A stretch of 64,000 nt of DNA from Novosphingobium beihaiense (GTDB taxonomy: Bacteria; Pseudomonadota; Alphaproteobacteria; Sphingomonadales; Sphingomonadaceae): positions 1-64,000 of the forward strand of contig NZ_JALHLG010000029.1 in assembly GCF_022832375.1 (NCBI RefSeq), written 5' to 3'. Position numbers and translations under genes: made by a program. Positions 47,820 to 57,203 of this stretch are shown one piece after another. Below the pieces are notes generated by a model. The model made no database searches and was not told the origin of the DNA. It saw only the letters and a program-made list of their open reading frames with translations. Each line of letters begins with the position of its first letter. Within the stretch, counting starts at the first letter, position 1.

Positions 47820-50800
47820 ATGGACCATCAGATCATGACCGGCGCTGTGGACGGAGAAGGCAGCCTTGAAACGAAAGACAGGCTTTCCCGATCCCCGCTT
47901 TCTTTCGCGCAGGAGCGCCTGTGGTTTCTGCAAAAGCTCGATCCTCTGGATACCAGCTACAATCTGACACGGGCTTTCCGGTTGCGTGGCGCGCTTGACC
48001 GGGAGGCGCTGGAGCGCGCGCTGACGGCGCTGGCGTGGCGTCACGAACTGTTGCGCAGCCGCTTTCCCGCCGCCGTGGATGGCACGCCGTATCAGGAAGT
48101 GCTGGGACGCCCAGCGCTGCGCTTGCGGCACGAACGCCTCGCCGGCGGGCATGGCGTCGAGGCGGTCGACGGTGCGATTGTCGAATGTATCGAAGCGGAG
48201 GCCGCGCATGTCTTCGAGCTTGAGGCCGCGCCTCCCTATCGCGCGGTGCTGATCGAGGCAGGGCCCGACGATGCCGTGCTGATCCTGTCCATGCATCACA
48301 TGCTTTCGGACGGATCGTCCAATGCGATTTGGGTGAAAGACCTGCTGGCCGCCTATGGCGCTGCGCTGGCTGGGCCTGGCCGGGCGGCGGAAGCGCTCCT
48401 GCCCCCGGCAAGCACGCAATATGCCGGTTATGTCAGGCAACAGCGCGATGCAGACCGTCCGGGGCATCTGTCGGCAGCCTTGGACAGAGCCGTTGAGCGC
48501 CTGCAAGACGGAGTGGCGGGCACGCCAAGCGCCATACCGGTTCTGGATCTCCCGCCGGACCGGCCCCGCCCGGCAAGCGGCAGCCGTGCAGGCGGCCGGG
48601 TGGACTTCACGCTGAGCGCTGAACTGGTGAGCCGGGTGCGGGCCTTCGCACAGGCCGAAGGATGCACGCCTTTCGTCATTATTCTGGCGGCATGGGCGAT
48701 CTTGCTCGCGCGCAGATCCGGCCAGAGCGACTTTGCCATCGGCGTGCCCAATGCCGGACGCTGGGAGGAAGAGTTCGAGGATGTCGTCGGTTTCTTCGTC
48801 GAGACCGAGGTATACCGGCTGCGTCTGCGCGCCGGTATGACCGGGCGTGATCTGGTCCGGGCATTGCGCGCAGACGTGCGGTCCATGCTGGATGACGGGC
48901 CCGTTCCGTTCGAAAAGCTGCTGGAGCGCTTGCCCGGCATCGATCGCGGGAACGGGCGGACGCCTCTCTTTCAGACCATGGTCAATATCCAGATGGATGC
49001 CCATGCCGAACTGAGCCTGCCGGGCCTTTCGGTAGAACTGATCGAGACTCCGGAACGCACGGCAAAGTTCGAACTCAGCCTGAATGTGGCCTATTCCGCA
49101 GCGGGCGTGCGCTGTTCTATCGAATATGCAAGCGCGGTGTTCGACGAGACCACGGTCGAAGCCATGGGCCGGCAGTTCGCAATGCTGCTGGACTCTCTGT
49201 CTTGCGATGCCGGAGCGGCGTGGGACGCGCTGCCGATGTGGGATGCGCAAGAGCGCGATGCTTCGCTTGCTTGCGGGCGCGGCCCGGCCGCGGACATAGA
49301 CCGTTCGCAGGACATGATGGCCTTGTTCGAGGAATGGGCCGCCCGTCAGCCGCATGCGACTGCGGCGATCTGCGGCGATGACAGCATCAGCTACGGAGAT
49401 CTCAACGCCCGGGCCAACCGTTTGGCCCATGCGCTGGGCAAAGTCGGGGTGGCGGCGGAAAGCCTCGTCGGCGTGGGGCTTGCGCGCGGATTGGATATGC
49501 TCGCTGCCCTGCTCGCGATCGGGAAGGCAGGAGGCGCTTATGTGCCGCTCGATCCGGGGCAGCCCGAAGCGCGTATCGATCTTATCCGCAGCCGGGCCCA
49601 GCCTCTGCTCACGCTCGACAGTCCGCTGGACGGCTTGCTCTGCGAAGCGGAGGGGGCCGCCCAGGGTAATCCCGCACCGCCGTATTGCATGCGGCAGCTG
49701 GCCTATGGGCTGTACACCTCCGGGTCCACGGGCGCTCCGAAGGGCGTTGGCATTGAACGGCGCGCATTCGCCAATTTCCTCGCCGCTATGAAAGGGCTGG
49801 TGCCGATGGGGCCCGGGGACCGGCTGCTGGCGGTGACGACGCTTGGCTTCGATATCGCGGGGCTGGAGCTGTTCCTGCCGCTCGTCTGCGGCGCGGCCGT
49901 GGTCATTGCACCGCAGGAAGCGGCAGGCGATCCGCTGGCGCTTTGCGAACTTATCCGTCGGCACAATATCGGCGTGATGCAGGCAACGCCTGCGACATGG
50001 CGCTTGCTGCTGGATGGTTCGGATGCGCGATGGCCGGGCCTTCGCGGGCTATGCGGCGGGGAGGCTCTGGGCGCATCGCTCGCCGCGCGGCTGCTGGAGC
50101 GGGGCGTCGATCTCATCAATGTCTATGGCCCTACCGAAACGACCGTCTGGTCTTCCGCCTTTCCTGTGAAGGAAGGGGAAGCGAGCGGGGCGAGCGTCCC
50201 TATCGGCGCGCCCATTGCCAATACCGTGCTCTATATCCTCGATGACCGTATGGAGCCGGTTCCGCCGGGAGTGGTGGGTGAATTGTGGATCGGCGGTGAG
50301 GGACTGGCTCGCGGTTATGTGGGCGATCCCGCGCTGACCGCGGAGGCTTTCCGGCCCGATCCTTTCGCCGGTGCGGGAAGCGGTGCCCGTCTTTACAGAA
50401 CCGGAGATCGCGTGCGGCGGCGCCCGGATGGCTCCATCGAATTTTTGGGGCGGCGCGACCATCAGGTCAAAATCCGCGGATACCGGGTGGAGCCGGCCGA
50501 GATCGAGGCTGTTCTCGAACGGCACGAGGCCGTGTCGCAGGCCGTCGTAACGGCGCGCGCGGATGCCACAGGTGAAGTGACGCTGGCGGCCTATGTTCTG
50601 GCACCGGCGGGCCAGAGTGTGGCGGAACTGCGCTCCCATGCGGAGGCCTGTCTGCCGCGCTACATGATCCCGGACTTGTGGGCCGTTCTGGACAGTTTCC
50701 CGCTCAATGCCAGCGGCAAAGTGGATCGTGCCGCCTTGCCCGCGATTGCGGCAGAGGCTGCGGTAGCCACTTTGCAGGATCAGCCGGTGAGCCAAACGGA

Positions 50801-51065
50801 AACGCGGCTTCTGGCGCTTTGGCATGACGTGCTGGATCGCACGGGCTTCGGTGTCACCGATAATTTCTTCGAGGTCGGGGGGCATTCCTTGCGGCTGGCG
50901 CGGCTGCAGACCCGGATCGGCAAGGAATTCGGTGTCGCACTGCCGCTGCAGAGCCTGTTTCGCGCGCCGACCGTGCGGGACATGGGGCAGTTGATCGATG
51001 GGCACGCTCCCGTGGATGCTGCAGCAGACCTGGCTTTCATGAGCAATCTGCTGGAGACACTATGA
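47820..51065 (+). CDS. NRPS D: C-A(Gly)-PCP
   Basis: 1,081 residues from the ATG at 47820, 4 bases after the aminotransferase stop; a longer open frame upstream overlaps that gene and is not used. C domain ~25-460 ('SPLSFAQERLWFLQ'; HHMLSDG 159-165); A domain ~490-960 ('YGLYTSGSTGAPKG'); PCP Ser1023 (LGGHSL-type 'VGGHSL'). The A-domain code reads D-I-L-Q-L-G-V-V-W-K, very close to the known Gly code. No thioesterase or second module. Its place in the assembly order is unclear: it may start the chain before NRPS A, or act elsewhere in trans. The exporter gene overlaps its stop (ATGA). Confidence 0.9.
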   Translation: MDHQIMTGAVDGEGSLETKDRLSRSPLSFAQERLWFLQKLDPLDTSYNLTRAFRLRGALDREALERALTALAWRHELLRSRFPAAVDGTPYQEVLGRPALRLRHERLAGGHGVEAVDGAIVECIEAEAAHVFELEAAPPYRAVLIEAGPDDAVLILSMHHMLSDGSSNAIWVKDLLAAYGAALAGPGRAAEALLPPASTQYAGYVRQQRDADRPGHLSAALDRAVERLQDGVAGTPSAIPVLDLPPDRPRPASGSRAGGRVDFTLSAELVSRVRAFAQAEGCTPFVIILAAWAILLARRSGQSDFAIGVPNAGRWEEEFEDVVGFFVETEVYRLRLRAGMTGRDLVRALRADVRSMLDDGPVPFEKLLERLPGIDRGNGRTPLFQTMVNIQMDAHAELSLPGLSVELIETPERTAKFELSLNVAYSAAGVRCSIEYASAVFDETTVEAMGRQFAMLLDSLSCDAGAAWDALPMWDAQERDASLACGRGPAADIDRSQDMMALFEEWAARQPHATAAICGDDSISYGDLNARANRLAHALGKVGVAAESLVGVGLARGLDMLAALLAIGKAGGAYVPLDPGQPEARIDLIRSRAQPLLTLDSPLDGLLCEAEGAAQGNPAPPYCMRQLAYGLYTSGSTGAPKGVGIERRAFANFLAAMKGLVPMGPGDRLLAVTTLGFDIAGLELFLPLVCGAAVVIAPQEAAGDPLALCELIRRHNIGVMQATPATWRLLLDGSDARWPGLRGLCGGEALGASLAARLLERGVDLINVYGPTETTVWSSAFPVKEGEASGASVPIGAPIANTVLYILDDRMEPVPPGVVGELWIGGEGLARGYVGDPALTAEAFRPDPFAGAGSGARLYRTGDRVRRRPDGSIEFLGRRDHQVKIRGYRVEPAEIEAVLERHEAVSQAVVTARADATGEVTLAAYVLAPAGQSVAELRSHAEACLPRYMIPDLWAVLDSFPLNASGKVDRAALPAIAAEAAVATLQDQPVSQTETRLLALWHDVLDRTGFGVTDNFFEVGGHSLRLARLQTRIGKEFGVALPLQSLFRAPTVRDMGQLIDGHAPVDAAADLAFMSNLLETL

Positions 51066-52735
51066 GCCTGGTATTGTCTCTCTTGCGCCGCTTCCGCTGG
51101 CGCATCCCGGTCGCCATGCTGTTGGGGGCTGGCGGAGCGGTCTCCGGTTTGGCGCTTGTCGCGGTGATCAATGCGCTCGTCGCCGGAACGCTCCCGTTCG
51201 ATACGCAAAGGCTCGGTCTTATGGCGGCCTTGCTTGTCGCGGTGTTCGCGTGCGGCTTTCTGTCGCAATCGATGCTGACAAGCCTCGGCCATCGCGTCGT
51301 CAGCGATATGCGCGTGGAAACCGTCAAGCGGATCATGGATACCGGCCTGGAGCGGCTGGACGCGATCGGGGCGCCTGCGCTCTATGCGACGCTGGCCAAG
51401 GACATTGTCGCGGTGGGGCAGGCGTTCAACCGGCTGCCGCTGCTGTTCGCCAATGCCATCATGCTGCTGAGCGGCTTTTGCTATCTTGCCTGGCTCTCGT
51501 TTCCGCTTTTCGCGTTCAGCGCGGGGCTGATCGGTGCCGCCGCTGCCGTCGCCTATCGCTGGGTGCTGCGGATGCGCGCTCTGATGATGGAAGTGCGCGC
51601 GACCGACGACCGCCTGATGGAAACTTACCGCGGCGCGATCGAAGGGCGGCACGAACTGGCGCTCAACGGCTGGCGCCGGCAGATCTTCCACCGCGAAGAT
51701 GTGGCAAGAACGGCCGAACACGCACGCGTGACGGAAACCCATGCCGACCGCTACTGGGCCTTGAGCCTGAGCTGGACGTCCATGCTCGTCCTCGGGGTCA
51801 TGGCCGGCATCTTTGTCGCTGGGACCATGCTTGGGCTGCCTGCTGCGAACATTGCCGCCTTTGTGCTGGTCCTGATGTTTCTGCGAATGCCGCTCAATGA
51901 ACTGGTCGGAACCTTGCCGATCCTGCTGGCCGGCAATGTCGCGCTGGCGAGGGTGGAGGCGCTGCGGCTGGAACAATACCGCGCCCACTTCCATGCGCCT
52001 CTTGCTGACGGTACTCCCAAGCTTCCGGCAGATCGGGCCGCTTCTGCCGGAACGCCGCTCATGGAACTGCGCGGCATCGTTTTCGAGCATCCGGCGGCCA
52101 ATGGCGAGAAAGGCTTCCGGCTGGGGCCTGTCGATCTGACGATCGAGAGAGGCGAGACGGTCTTCATCGTCGGGGGAAACGGCAGCGGCAAGTCCACGCT
52201 CATGTCGATCCTGGCGGGGCTGCGCAAGCCTGCGGGCGGCAGTATCCGGTTGTCGGGGCGGCAGATAACCGATGCCGAACGCCACTGTCTGCGCGAACAG
52301 GTCAGCGCGGTATTCTCTTCGCCGTTTCTCTTCGAGCGGCTGGTCGGGCCCGGCGGGCAACTGGACGAGGCGCTCGCCCAGGCGTTTCTGCGCCGCCTGC
52401 GTCTTTCCGGAAAAGTCTCCATTCAAGACAGCCGCTTGTCCGACATCCAGTTGTCGCAGGGCCAGCGCAAGCGGCTGGCGCTGCTGAGCGCATTGGTCGA
52501 GCAAAGGCCGGTGCTGCTGCTCGACGAATGGGCCGCCGATCAGGATCCGGTGTTCCGCCGCTTCTTTTACGAGGAACTGCTGCCGGAACTGCGCGCGCAA
52601 GGGCGCACGATCATCGCGATCAGTCATGATGACCGCTTTTTCCATGTGGCCGACCGCGTGCTGCAATGTGACGCCGGAACCCTGTCGCCGTGGGGCGGCA
52701 GGGAGGCGGTCCGCAATGCGCAAACGGTGCTGTGA
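51062..52735 (+). CDS. PvdE-like siderophore peptide ABC exporter (fused TMD-NBD)
   Basis: 557 residues. Six-helix transmembrane part to about 290, then a nucleotide-binding domain: Walker A 'GGNGSGKST' (371-379), signature 'LSQGQRKRLALLSAL', Walker B 'VLLLDEWAADQDP', and 'ISHDDRFF' with the switch His. The size, single-gene half-transporter layout and LSQGQ signature fit the cyclic-peptide export family that includes PvdE. In pyoverdine systems it moves the precursor peptide to the periplasm. Start overlaps the NRPS D stop; the acetyltransferase gene follows after 16 bases. Confidence 0.9.
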   Translation: MSLVLSLLRRFRWRIPVAMLLGAGGAVSGLALVAVINALVAGTLPFDTQRLGLMAALLVAVFACGFLSQSMLTSLGHRVVSDMRVETVKRIMDTGLERLDAIGAPALYATLAKDIVAVGQAFNRLPLLFANAIMLLSGFCYLAWLSFPLFAFSAGLIGAAAAVAYRWVLRMRALMMEVRATDDRLMETYRGAIEGRHELALNGWRRQIFHREDVARTAEHARVTETHADRYWALSLSWTSMLVLGVMAGIFVAGTMLGLPAANIAAFVLVLMFLRMPLNELVGTLPILLAGNVALARVEALRLEQYRAHFHAPLADGTPKLPADRAASAGTPLMELRGIVFEHPAANGEKGFRLGPVDLTIERGETVFIVGGNGSGKSTLMSILAGLRKPAGGSIRLSGRQITDAERHCLREQVSAVFSSPFLFERLVGPGGQLDEALAQAFLRRLRLSGKVSIQDSRLSDIQLSQGQRKRLALLSALVEQRPVLLLDEWAADQDPVFRRFFYEELLPELRAQGRTIIAISHDDRFFHVADRVLQCDAGTLSPWGGREAVRNAQTVL

Positions 52736-52751
52736 CCGGGAGATTTAAGGT

Positions 52752-53825
52752 ATGAACGATCAACCTGTTCTGTCCGTAGCACCTGTTGAACGGCGCGCCG
52801 AAGCCTCTCAGGGAGATGTCGGCGGCGGCCATGTCCCGCAGGTGCGCCAGGATGGAGAGCGCCTGTCGCTGTCTCTCGATGACGGTGCGGATCAGCGCTG
52901 GACGCTGACAGGGCAGGGGGCTTCATCCGTCCTGAAAATGGAACGCAGTCCTGGCGGGCCGGAGCGTGACCGGATCTGCGCGCTTGCGGCGCTGGAGGCT
53001 GCATTCGCCATGGCCGGGGACCCGCCGGATCTGGCCGTGGAGATCGAGGAGGAGGAGCTTCGAAACCGCCTGTGGCGGGACGGTGCCCTGTGGCAGGACG
53101 GTGCATCGCAATGGCGGGCCTCGGCCTCGGCGCTGTATCAGATACCGGACCTCTGGCTGCGCCCGCCGGGCAGGCCGGGCGGCGTCTATCCTGAATGCCG
53201 CATCATGACGGATGGACGGTATCACCCCCGGCGCCCGCCGGTTCGGGAAGGCATTGTCTATGCCCGCCGTATTCCCTGGCTCGGCAAGACCTTGTCGCTG
53301 CGTCTGCTGGATATCGAACGCGATCTTGCGCTCTATCACCGCTGGCAGAACGATCCGCGCATCGCGCGTTTCTGGCTTGAAGAAGGCGATCTCGATTATC
53401 ATCGCACCTATCTTCAGGGGCTTCTGGCCGATCCGCACACTGCGCCGCTCATCGCAAGCCTGGATGACCGGCCTTTCGGCTATTTCGAAGTGTACTGGGC
53501 GAAAGAAAACCGTCTGGGCCCGCACTACGATGCCGATGACTACGATCGCGGCTGGCATGTTCTGATCGGCGAGGAAGACGTGCGCGGGCGCGACTACATC
53601 ACCGCCTGGATGCCCTCGATCGTCCATTACATTCTGTTGTCCGATCCCAGGACGCGCCGCGTCGTCGGTGAGCCTGCCGCCGATCACCATCAGCAGATCC
53701 GCAATCTTGACCGGGGCGGGTTCGCCAAAGTCAAGGAATTCGATTTTCCTCACAAACGCGCACTTCTCGTCTCGCTTTCTCGTGAGCGTTTCTTCGCGGA
53801 ACGGCTGTGGATTCCCCGCATCTGA
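52752..53825 (+). CDS. N5-hydroxyornithine N-acetyltransferase (IucB/AlcB-type GNAT)
   Basis: 357 residues. The C-terminal half (~180-355) is the siderophore GNAT fold: 'RLLDIERDLALYHRWQNDPR', 'FWLEEGDLDYHRTYLQG', 'FGYFEVYWAKENRLGPHY', 'DRGWHVLIGEEDVRGRDY', 'RVVGEPAADHHQQIRNLDRG' and 'FDFPHKRALLV'. Relatives (IucB, AlcB, RhbD, MbtK) acylate hydroxylamines to make hydroxamates. Placed directly before the ornithine N5-monooxygenase gene, it should acylate N5-hydroxyornithine; acetyl is the most likely group. The N-terminal ~170 residues are a poorly conserved extension common in this family. Confidence 0.87.
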   Translation: MNDQPVLSVAPVERRAEASQGDVGGGHVPQVRQDGERLSLSLDDGADQRWTLTGQGASSVLKMERSPGGPERDRICALAALEAAFAMAGDPPDLAVEIEEEELRNRLWRDGALWQDGASQWRASASALYQIPDLWLRPPGRPGGVYPECRIMTDGRYHPRRPPVREGIVYARRIPWLGKTLSLRLLDIERDLALYHRWQNDPRIARFWLEEGDLDYHRTYLQGLLADPHTAPLIASLDDRPFGYFEVYWAKENRLGPHYDADDYDRGWHVLIGEEDVRGRDYITAWMPSIVHYILLSDPRTRRVVGEPAADHHQQIRNLDRGGFAKVKEFDFPHKRALLVSLSRERFFAERLWIPRI

Positions 53826-53879
53826 ACCGGTCCCTTCAAAGCTGCCGTAGCTGGACCAGCATAACAGGAGCATTTCATC

Positions 53880-55172
53880 ATGACTTCATCGCAGACCGCA
53901 GAGCCGCTGGATTGTGTCGGGATCGGCTTTGGCCCTTCCAATCTGGCATTGGCCATCGCCATGCAGGAAGCGGGCAATGGCCTGTCTTGCCATTTCCTGG
54001 AAAGACACCCTGACTTTGTGTGGCACGGCGACATGTTGCTGGATGGCAGCCGGATGCAGATCTGTTTCCTCAAGGATCTGGTGTCCATGCGCAAACCCAC
54101 CAGCCCGTTCAGTTTTCTGAACTATCTGCATGAGCACGGGCGTTTCGAGGACTTCATCAACACGCGCACGTTTTACCCGAGCAGGCGTGAGTTCAACGAT
54201 TACCTGCGTTGGGCTGCAGGCCATTTTGATGCGCAATGCTCCTATGGGCAGGAGGTTCTGGCGATAGAGCCCGAATGGGATCATGGCCGGGTCCGGCATG
54301 TCCGTGTCCATGCACGCGATCAGCATGGGCAGGAAAGGTACTGGCTGGCCCGCAACGTCGTTATCGCTACGGGCGGGCAACCTTGCGTGCCGGATGCTTT
54401 TGCAGGATTGAACGGGCATGCCCAGGTCATTCATTCCAGCCGCTATCTTTCGGCTGCGGACCGGCTGGGCAAGGCAGAGCGCGTCGCGGTGGTGGGCTTC
54501 GGACAGAGCGCCGCTGAAATATTCCTGGATCTGCATGGCAAGGGCGTGGCCGTCGATCTTATCGCCCGCGCTTCAACGCTGCGCCCGGCCGACAGCAGCT
54601 CTTTCGTCAACGAGATTTTCAATGCCGACTATACGGACTATTTCTTCCACCGTCCGCTGGAAGAGCGGCGGCAGCTTGTCGGCGATTTCAGCAGCACGAA
54701 TTACTCGGTCGTCGACAACGACCTCATCGAGGAAATCTTCGACACGTTCTATCAGCAGAAAGTCATGAAGGATGAACGCCACCGGCTTTCACCCCGGCAT
54801 GAGGTTCTTGCAGCCCGTGCGCAGGATGGGCAGCTCCAGCTTGACTTGCGCAATCTGGACGATGGCTCTCATGACATGCGGCGTTTCGATGGTGTCGTTC
54901 TGGCCACCGGTTACCGGCATACGCCCTCGGCAGCGTTTCTGGATGCTATGGCGCCGTGCCTTGAAAGCCTGGCGCCCGCGCGCGATTACCGCCTGCCTGC
55001 CACGCCTCTGTGCGATGTCGGCATCTATCTTCAGGGCTGCTGCGAGGCGACGCATGGCCTGAGCGATTCTCTGCTGTCGGTTCTCCCCGCCAGGGCAGAG
55101 GAAATCGCGGTTTCCCTTCGTCAGACCTCTGCGGAGCAAGCGGCTCCTGCCGTCGCCTGTGCGGCGGAATGA
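53880..55172 (+). CDS. L-ornithine N5-monooxygenase (PvdA-like)
   Basis: 430 residues, AGGAG before the start. FAD-binding 'GIGFGPSNLALA' (14-25), substrate/FAD region 'HGDMLLDGSRMQICFLKDLV', 'MRKPTSPFSFLNYL', NADPH-binding 'VVGFGQSAAE' (204-213), and the C-terminal 'ATGYRHTP'. This pattern is diagnostic of the ornithine/lysine N-hydroxylase family; the cluster (Orn-type NRPS module, no aerobactin-type synthetase) favours ornithine. The product, N5-hydroxyornithine, would be acetylated by the enzyme encoded just upstream. The last gene of the arm starts 3 bases after its stop. Confidence 0.93.
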   Translation: MTSSQTAEPLDCVGIGFGPSNLALAIAMQEAGNGLSCHFLERHPDFVWHGDMLLDGSRMQICFLKDLVSMRKPTSPFSFLNYLHEHGRFEDFINTRTFYPSRREFNDYLRWAAGHFDAQCSYGQEVLAIEPEWDHGRVRHVRVHARDQHGQERYWLARNVVIATGGQPCVPDAFAGLNGHAQVIHSSRYLSAADRLGKAERVAVVGFGQSAAEIFLDLHGKGVAVDLIARASTLRPADSSSFVNEIFNADYTDYFFHRPLEERRQLVGDFSSTNYSVVDNDLIEEIFDTFYQQKVMKDERHRLSPRHEVLAARAQDGQLQLDLRNLDDGSHDMRRFDGVVLATGYRHTPSAAFLDAMAPCLESLAPARDYRLPATPLCDVGIYLQGCCEATHGLSDSLLSVLPARAEEIAVSLRQTSAEQAAPAVACAAE

Positions 55173-55175
55173 GGC

Positions 55176-55949
55176 GTGAGCCTATCCGTGCTCGGCGTGA
55201 GCGGGCCGAACTTGCCCTCCGTCGATATACCGGCCGTGGGCGGGGTTGTGTTCCTGTTCCCGTTCGCGGAATGGGAGCCGGCTCACGACGAGCTGACCGC
55301 CGCTCTGTCGGCAGAGGAAACGGCAAGAGCGGATGCCAAGCGCTTCGCGGAAGACCGCATGCGGCGGAGGCTGTCTTCCGGTTTGACGCGCATGGTCCTG
55401 GCGCGGGTGCTGGGCTGCGGGCCCGGCAATGTCGATATTGTACGGACGGACAAGGGAAAGCCTTTCGTTCCGGGCGCGACCTTCCATTTCAGCGTCAGCC
55501 ATAGCCGCGCGCTGCACGCTGTGGGACTTGCCAGGTGTCCGGTGGGCATAGATGCCGAGCCCTTGCACAGTTTGGCCGACAGTTTGGCCGACAGCTTGGC
55601 TCTCGCCGAACTGTTCTTGCGTGAAGACGAGTTGGAAGAGGTCCGCCGCCTACCTGAGGAGGACCGAGACCAACTGGTTCTGCGCCTTTGGACCGAGCGT
55701 GAGGCCTATCTGAAAATGACAGGGCGCGGCATTGATGACGATCTGCAAAACGTGATGCGAACAGAAGAAGTGACCGGTACTTGTACAATGATGCGGGGCA
55801 GGAATGACCTTGGTTCAGGTGGGGAATGCGGCGTCCATTATCTGGGAGTACACATGAACCATCACCTGTCCTTTGCATCGCCTTTTCCCGTAGCCAGCGC
55901 GCAAGCGTGTATGGAAATTACGCGTGGTCCTGAGCTAGGGCTGCTGTAG
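55176..55949 (+). CDS. 4'-phosphopantetheinyl transferase, Sfp type
   Basis: 257 residues from the GTG at 55176. Motifs: 'FHFSVSHSRALHAVGLAR' (substrate/CoA region), 'VGIDAE' (Mg-binding Asp), and 'LRLWTEREAYLKMTGRG' (the WxxKEA-like motif, here WTEREA). It would load the phosphopantetheine arm onto Ser1006, Ser2084, Ser937, Ser1050 and Ser1023 of the carrier domains. Between the GIDAE and WTEREA motifs a 12-base unit (agtttggccgac) is tandemly repeated at 55569 and 55581. Its last 15 bases overlap the convergent PepSY gene. Confidence 0.9.
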   Translation: MSLSVLGVSGPNLPSVDIPAVGGVVFLFPFAEWEPAHDELTAALSAEETARADAKRFAEDRMRRRLSSGLTRMVLARVLGCGPGNVDIVRTDKGKPFVPGATFHFSVSHSRALHAVGLARCPVGIDAEPLHSLADSLADSLALAELFLREDELEEVRRLPEEDRDQLVLRLWTEREAYLKMTGRGIDDDLQNVMRTEEVTGTCTMMRGRNDLGSGGECGVHYLGVHMNHHLSFASPFPVASAQACMEITRGPELGLL

Positions 55950-57203
55950 AGTTGCAGCCCTCGGCTGTACAGTCGAAACCTTCCACCCGACAAACCGTGC
56001 TGCGAGAAGTGCCAGAGCCAGGATCAAAAACCCGAGGCACGGCCAAGCCAACAAACCCATGCCACTCCACATGGCCGCTACGATTCCGCCGCGTTTCGCT
56101 GAGACGGTCTGTTGCTGCAGGCGCAATGCGTAAATGATTACTCCGGTAGTAGCGAGCCCCGTCAGGGCTGATCCGCAGAGGAACCAGAGGATACGCGTCG
56201 GTAAGCCGCCCCATGTGCCGAAATGCAAAGGATCGGCAGCTTCGGAAATGCGTTGGTGGAGCGATAGCTCGTTGCCATGAACGACCTTCACGATGGCCTG
56301 AGTGCCTGGATCGAGCATCACGGTATTGGCCCGGTCGCGCACGAGCAAAGCTTCGGCCTGCCCCCTTATGATCACACCGCCGGGCTTGCTGCCCGGAAAC
56401 CGGATCGCGCGGACATGCAGGCCGGGAAAGCCGCGCCGGGCAATTGCGACAAGCGCGTCCAGGCGGGTTTCGCTCGCCCTGGCCGGCGCCATGACGACGG
56501 GTGGCTGCGGGACCGGGGCGGCCGCGCCCATCTTCTCGGCAAAATACCAGACGCCGGTGACGCCGATCAGGGCGGCGAACCACAGGCTCCATAGACCGGC
56601 AAAACGATGCAGATCGCCGGTGAAACGGCGGCCATCGTTGCGCCGCCCGGGCTTTCTGCGCGGCACGCGCAGGAAGCCCCGCCACCACTTCTTGTAGACC
56701 CAGAAGGCCGTCACGACGGAGGCCAGCAGCGGAAATGCCAGCGCGGAAACGATGGGCACGCCAATCGCCGTCGGCAGCATGAGATGGCGGTGCAGTTCCC
56801 GGAACAGGCGCTGCGCGTTGAACCAGGGCGCCCATCCCTGCACGCGGGCCGTCCACGGATCGATTTCGATACGGAAACGCTCACCATTGGCGCGAACGGC
56901 AACGGCTTCGGCGGCGAACCAGGGATCGCGCGGAGCATGGAGCCACTCTATGCGCGCATCATTTCCTGCGGCTTTCTCTGCCGCCTCCGCCAGGGCGCCC
57001 CAGGATGCCGGCGCCCCCTCCCGCGGTGTCACCCGCATGGAGGGCGTGAGCAGCCAGTCGATCTCATGCGAAAGCGTTGCGATCGTGCCGGTCGCCAGAA
57101 TGAAGGCCAGAAACAGGCTGAACTGCAGCCCCGCCCACTGATGGACACGCCACCAGAGCGAACGCTTTGGCTGTCTGCGCGCGCGCCCGGCAACGCCAGT
57201 CAT
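55935..57203 (-). CDS. PepSY-associated transmembrane protein, second copy
   Basis: 422 residues from the ATG at 57203, which shares one base with the receptor stop (TGATG); a TTG one codon earlier is less likely. PepSY-TM pattern: 'WWRVHQWAGLQFSLFLAFIL', 'LFRELHRHLMLP', 'GDLHRFAGLWSLWFAALIGV', 'QRISEAADPLHFGTWGG' and several C-terminal helices, with His pairs able to hold haem or metal. It probably acts in the inner membrane in reductive iron release from the ligand of the coupled receptor, as FpvG does in Pseudomonas. It has only limited similarity to the PepSY protein at 25237. Confidence 0.82.
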   Translation of the reverse strand: MTGVAGRARRQPKRSLWWRVHQWAGLQFSLFLAFILATGTIATLSHEIDWLLTPSMRVTPREGAPASWGALAEAAEKAAGNDARIEWLHAPRDPWFAAEAVAVRANGERFRIEIDPWTARVQGWAPWFNAQRLFRELHRHLMLPTAIGVPIVSALAFPLLASVVTAFWVYKKWWRGFLRVPRRKPGRRNDGRRFTGDLHRFAGLWSLWFAALIGVTGVWYFAEKMGAAAPVPQPPVVMAPARASETRLDALVAIARRGFPGLHVRAIRFPGSKPGGVIIRGQAEALLVRDRANTVMLDPGTQAIVKVVHGNELSLHQRISEAADPLHFGTWGGLPTRILWFLCGSALTGLATTGVIIYALRLQQQTVSAKRGGIVAAMWSGMGLLAWPCLGFLILALALLAARFVGWKVSTVQPRAATLQQP

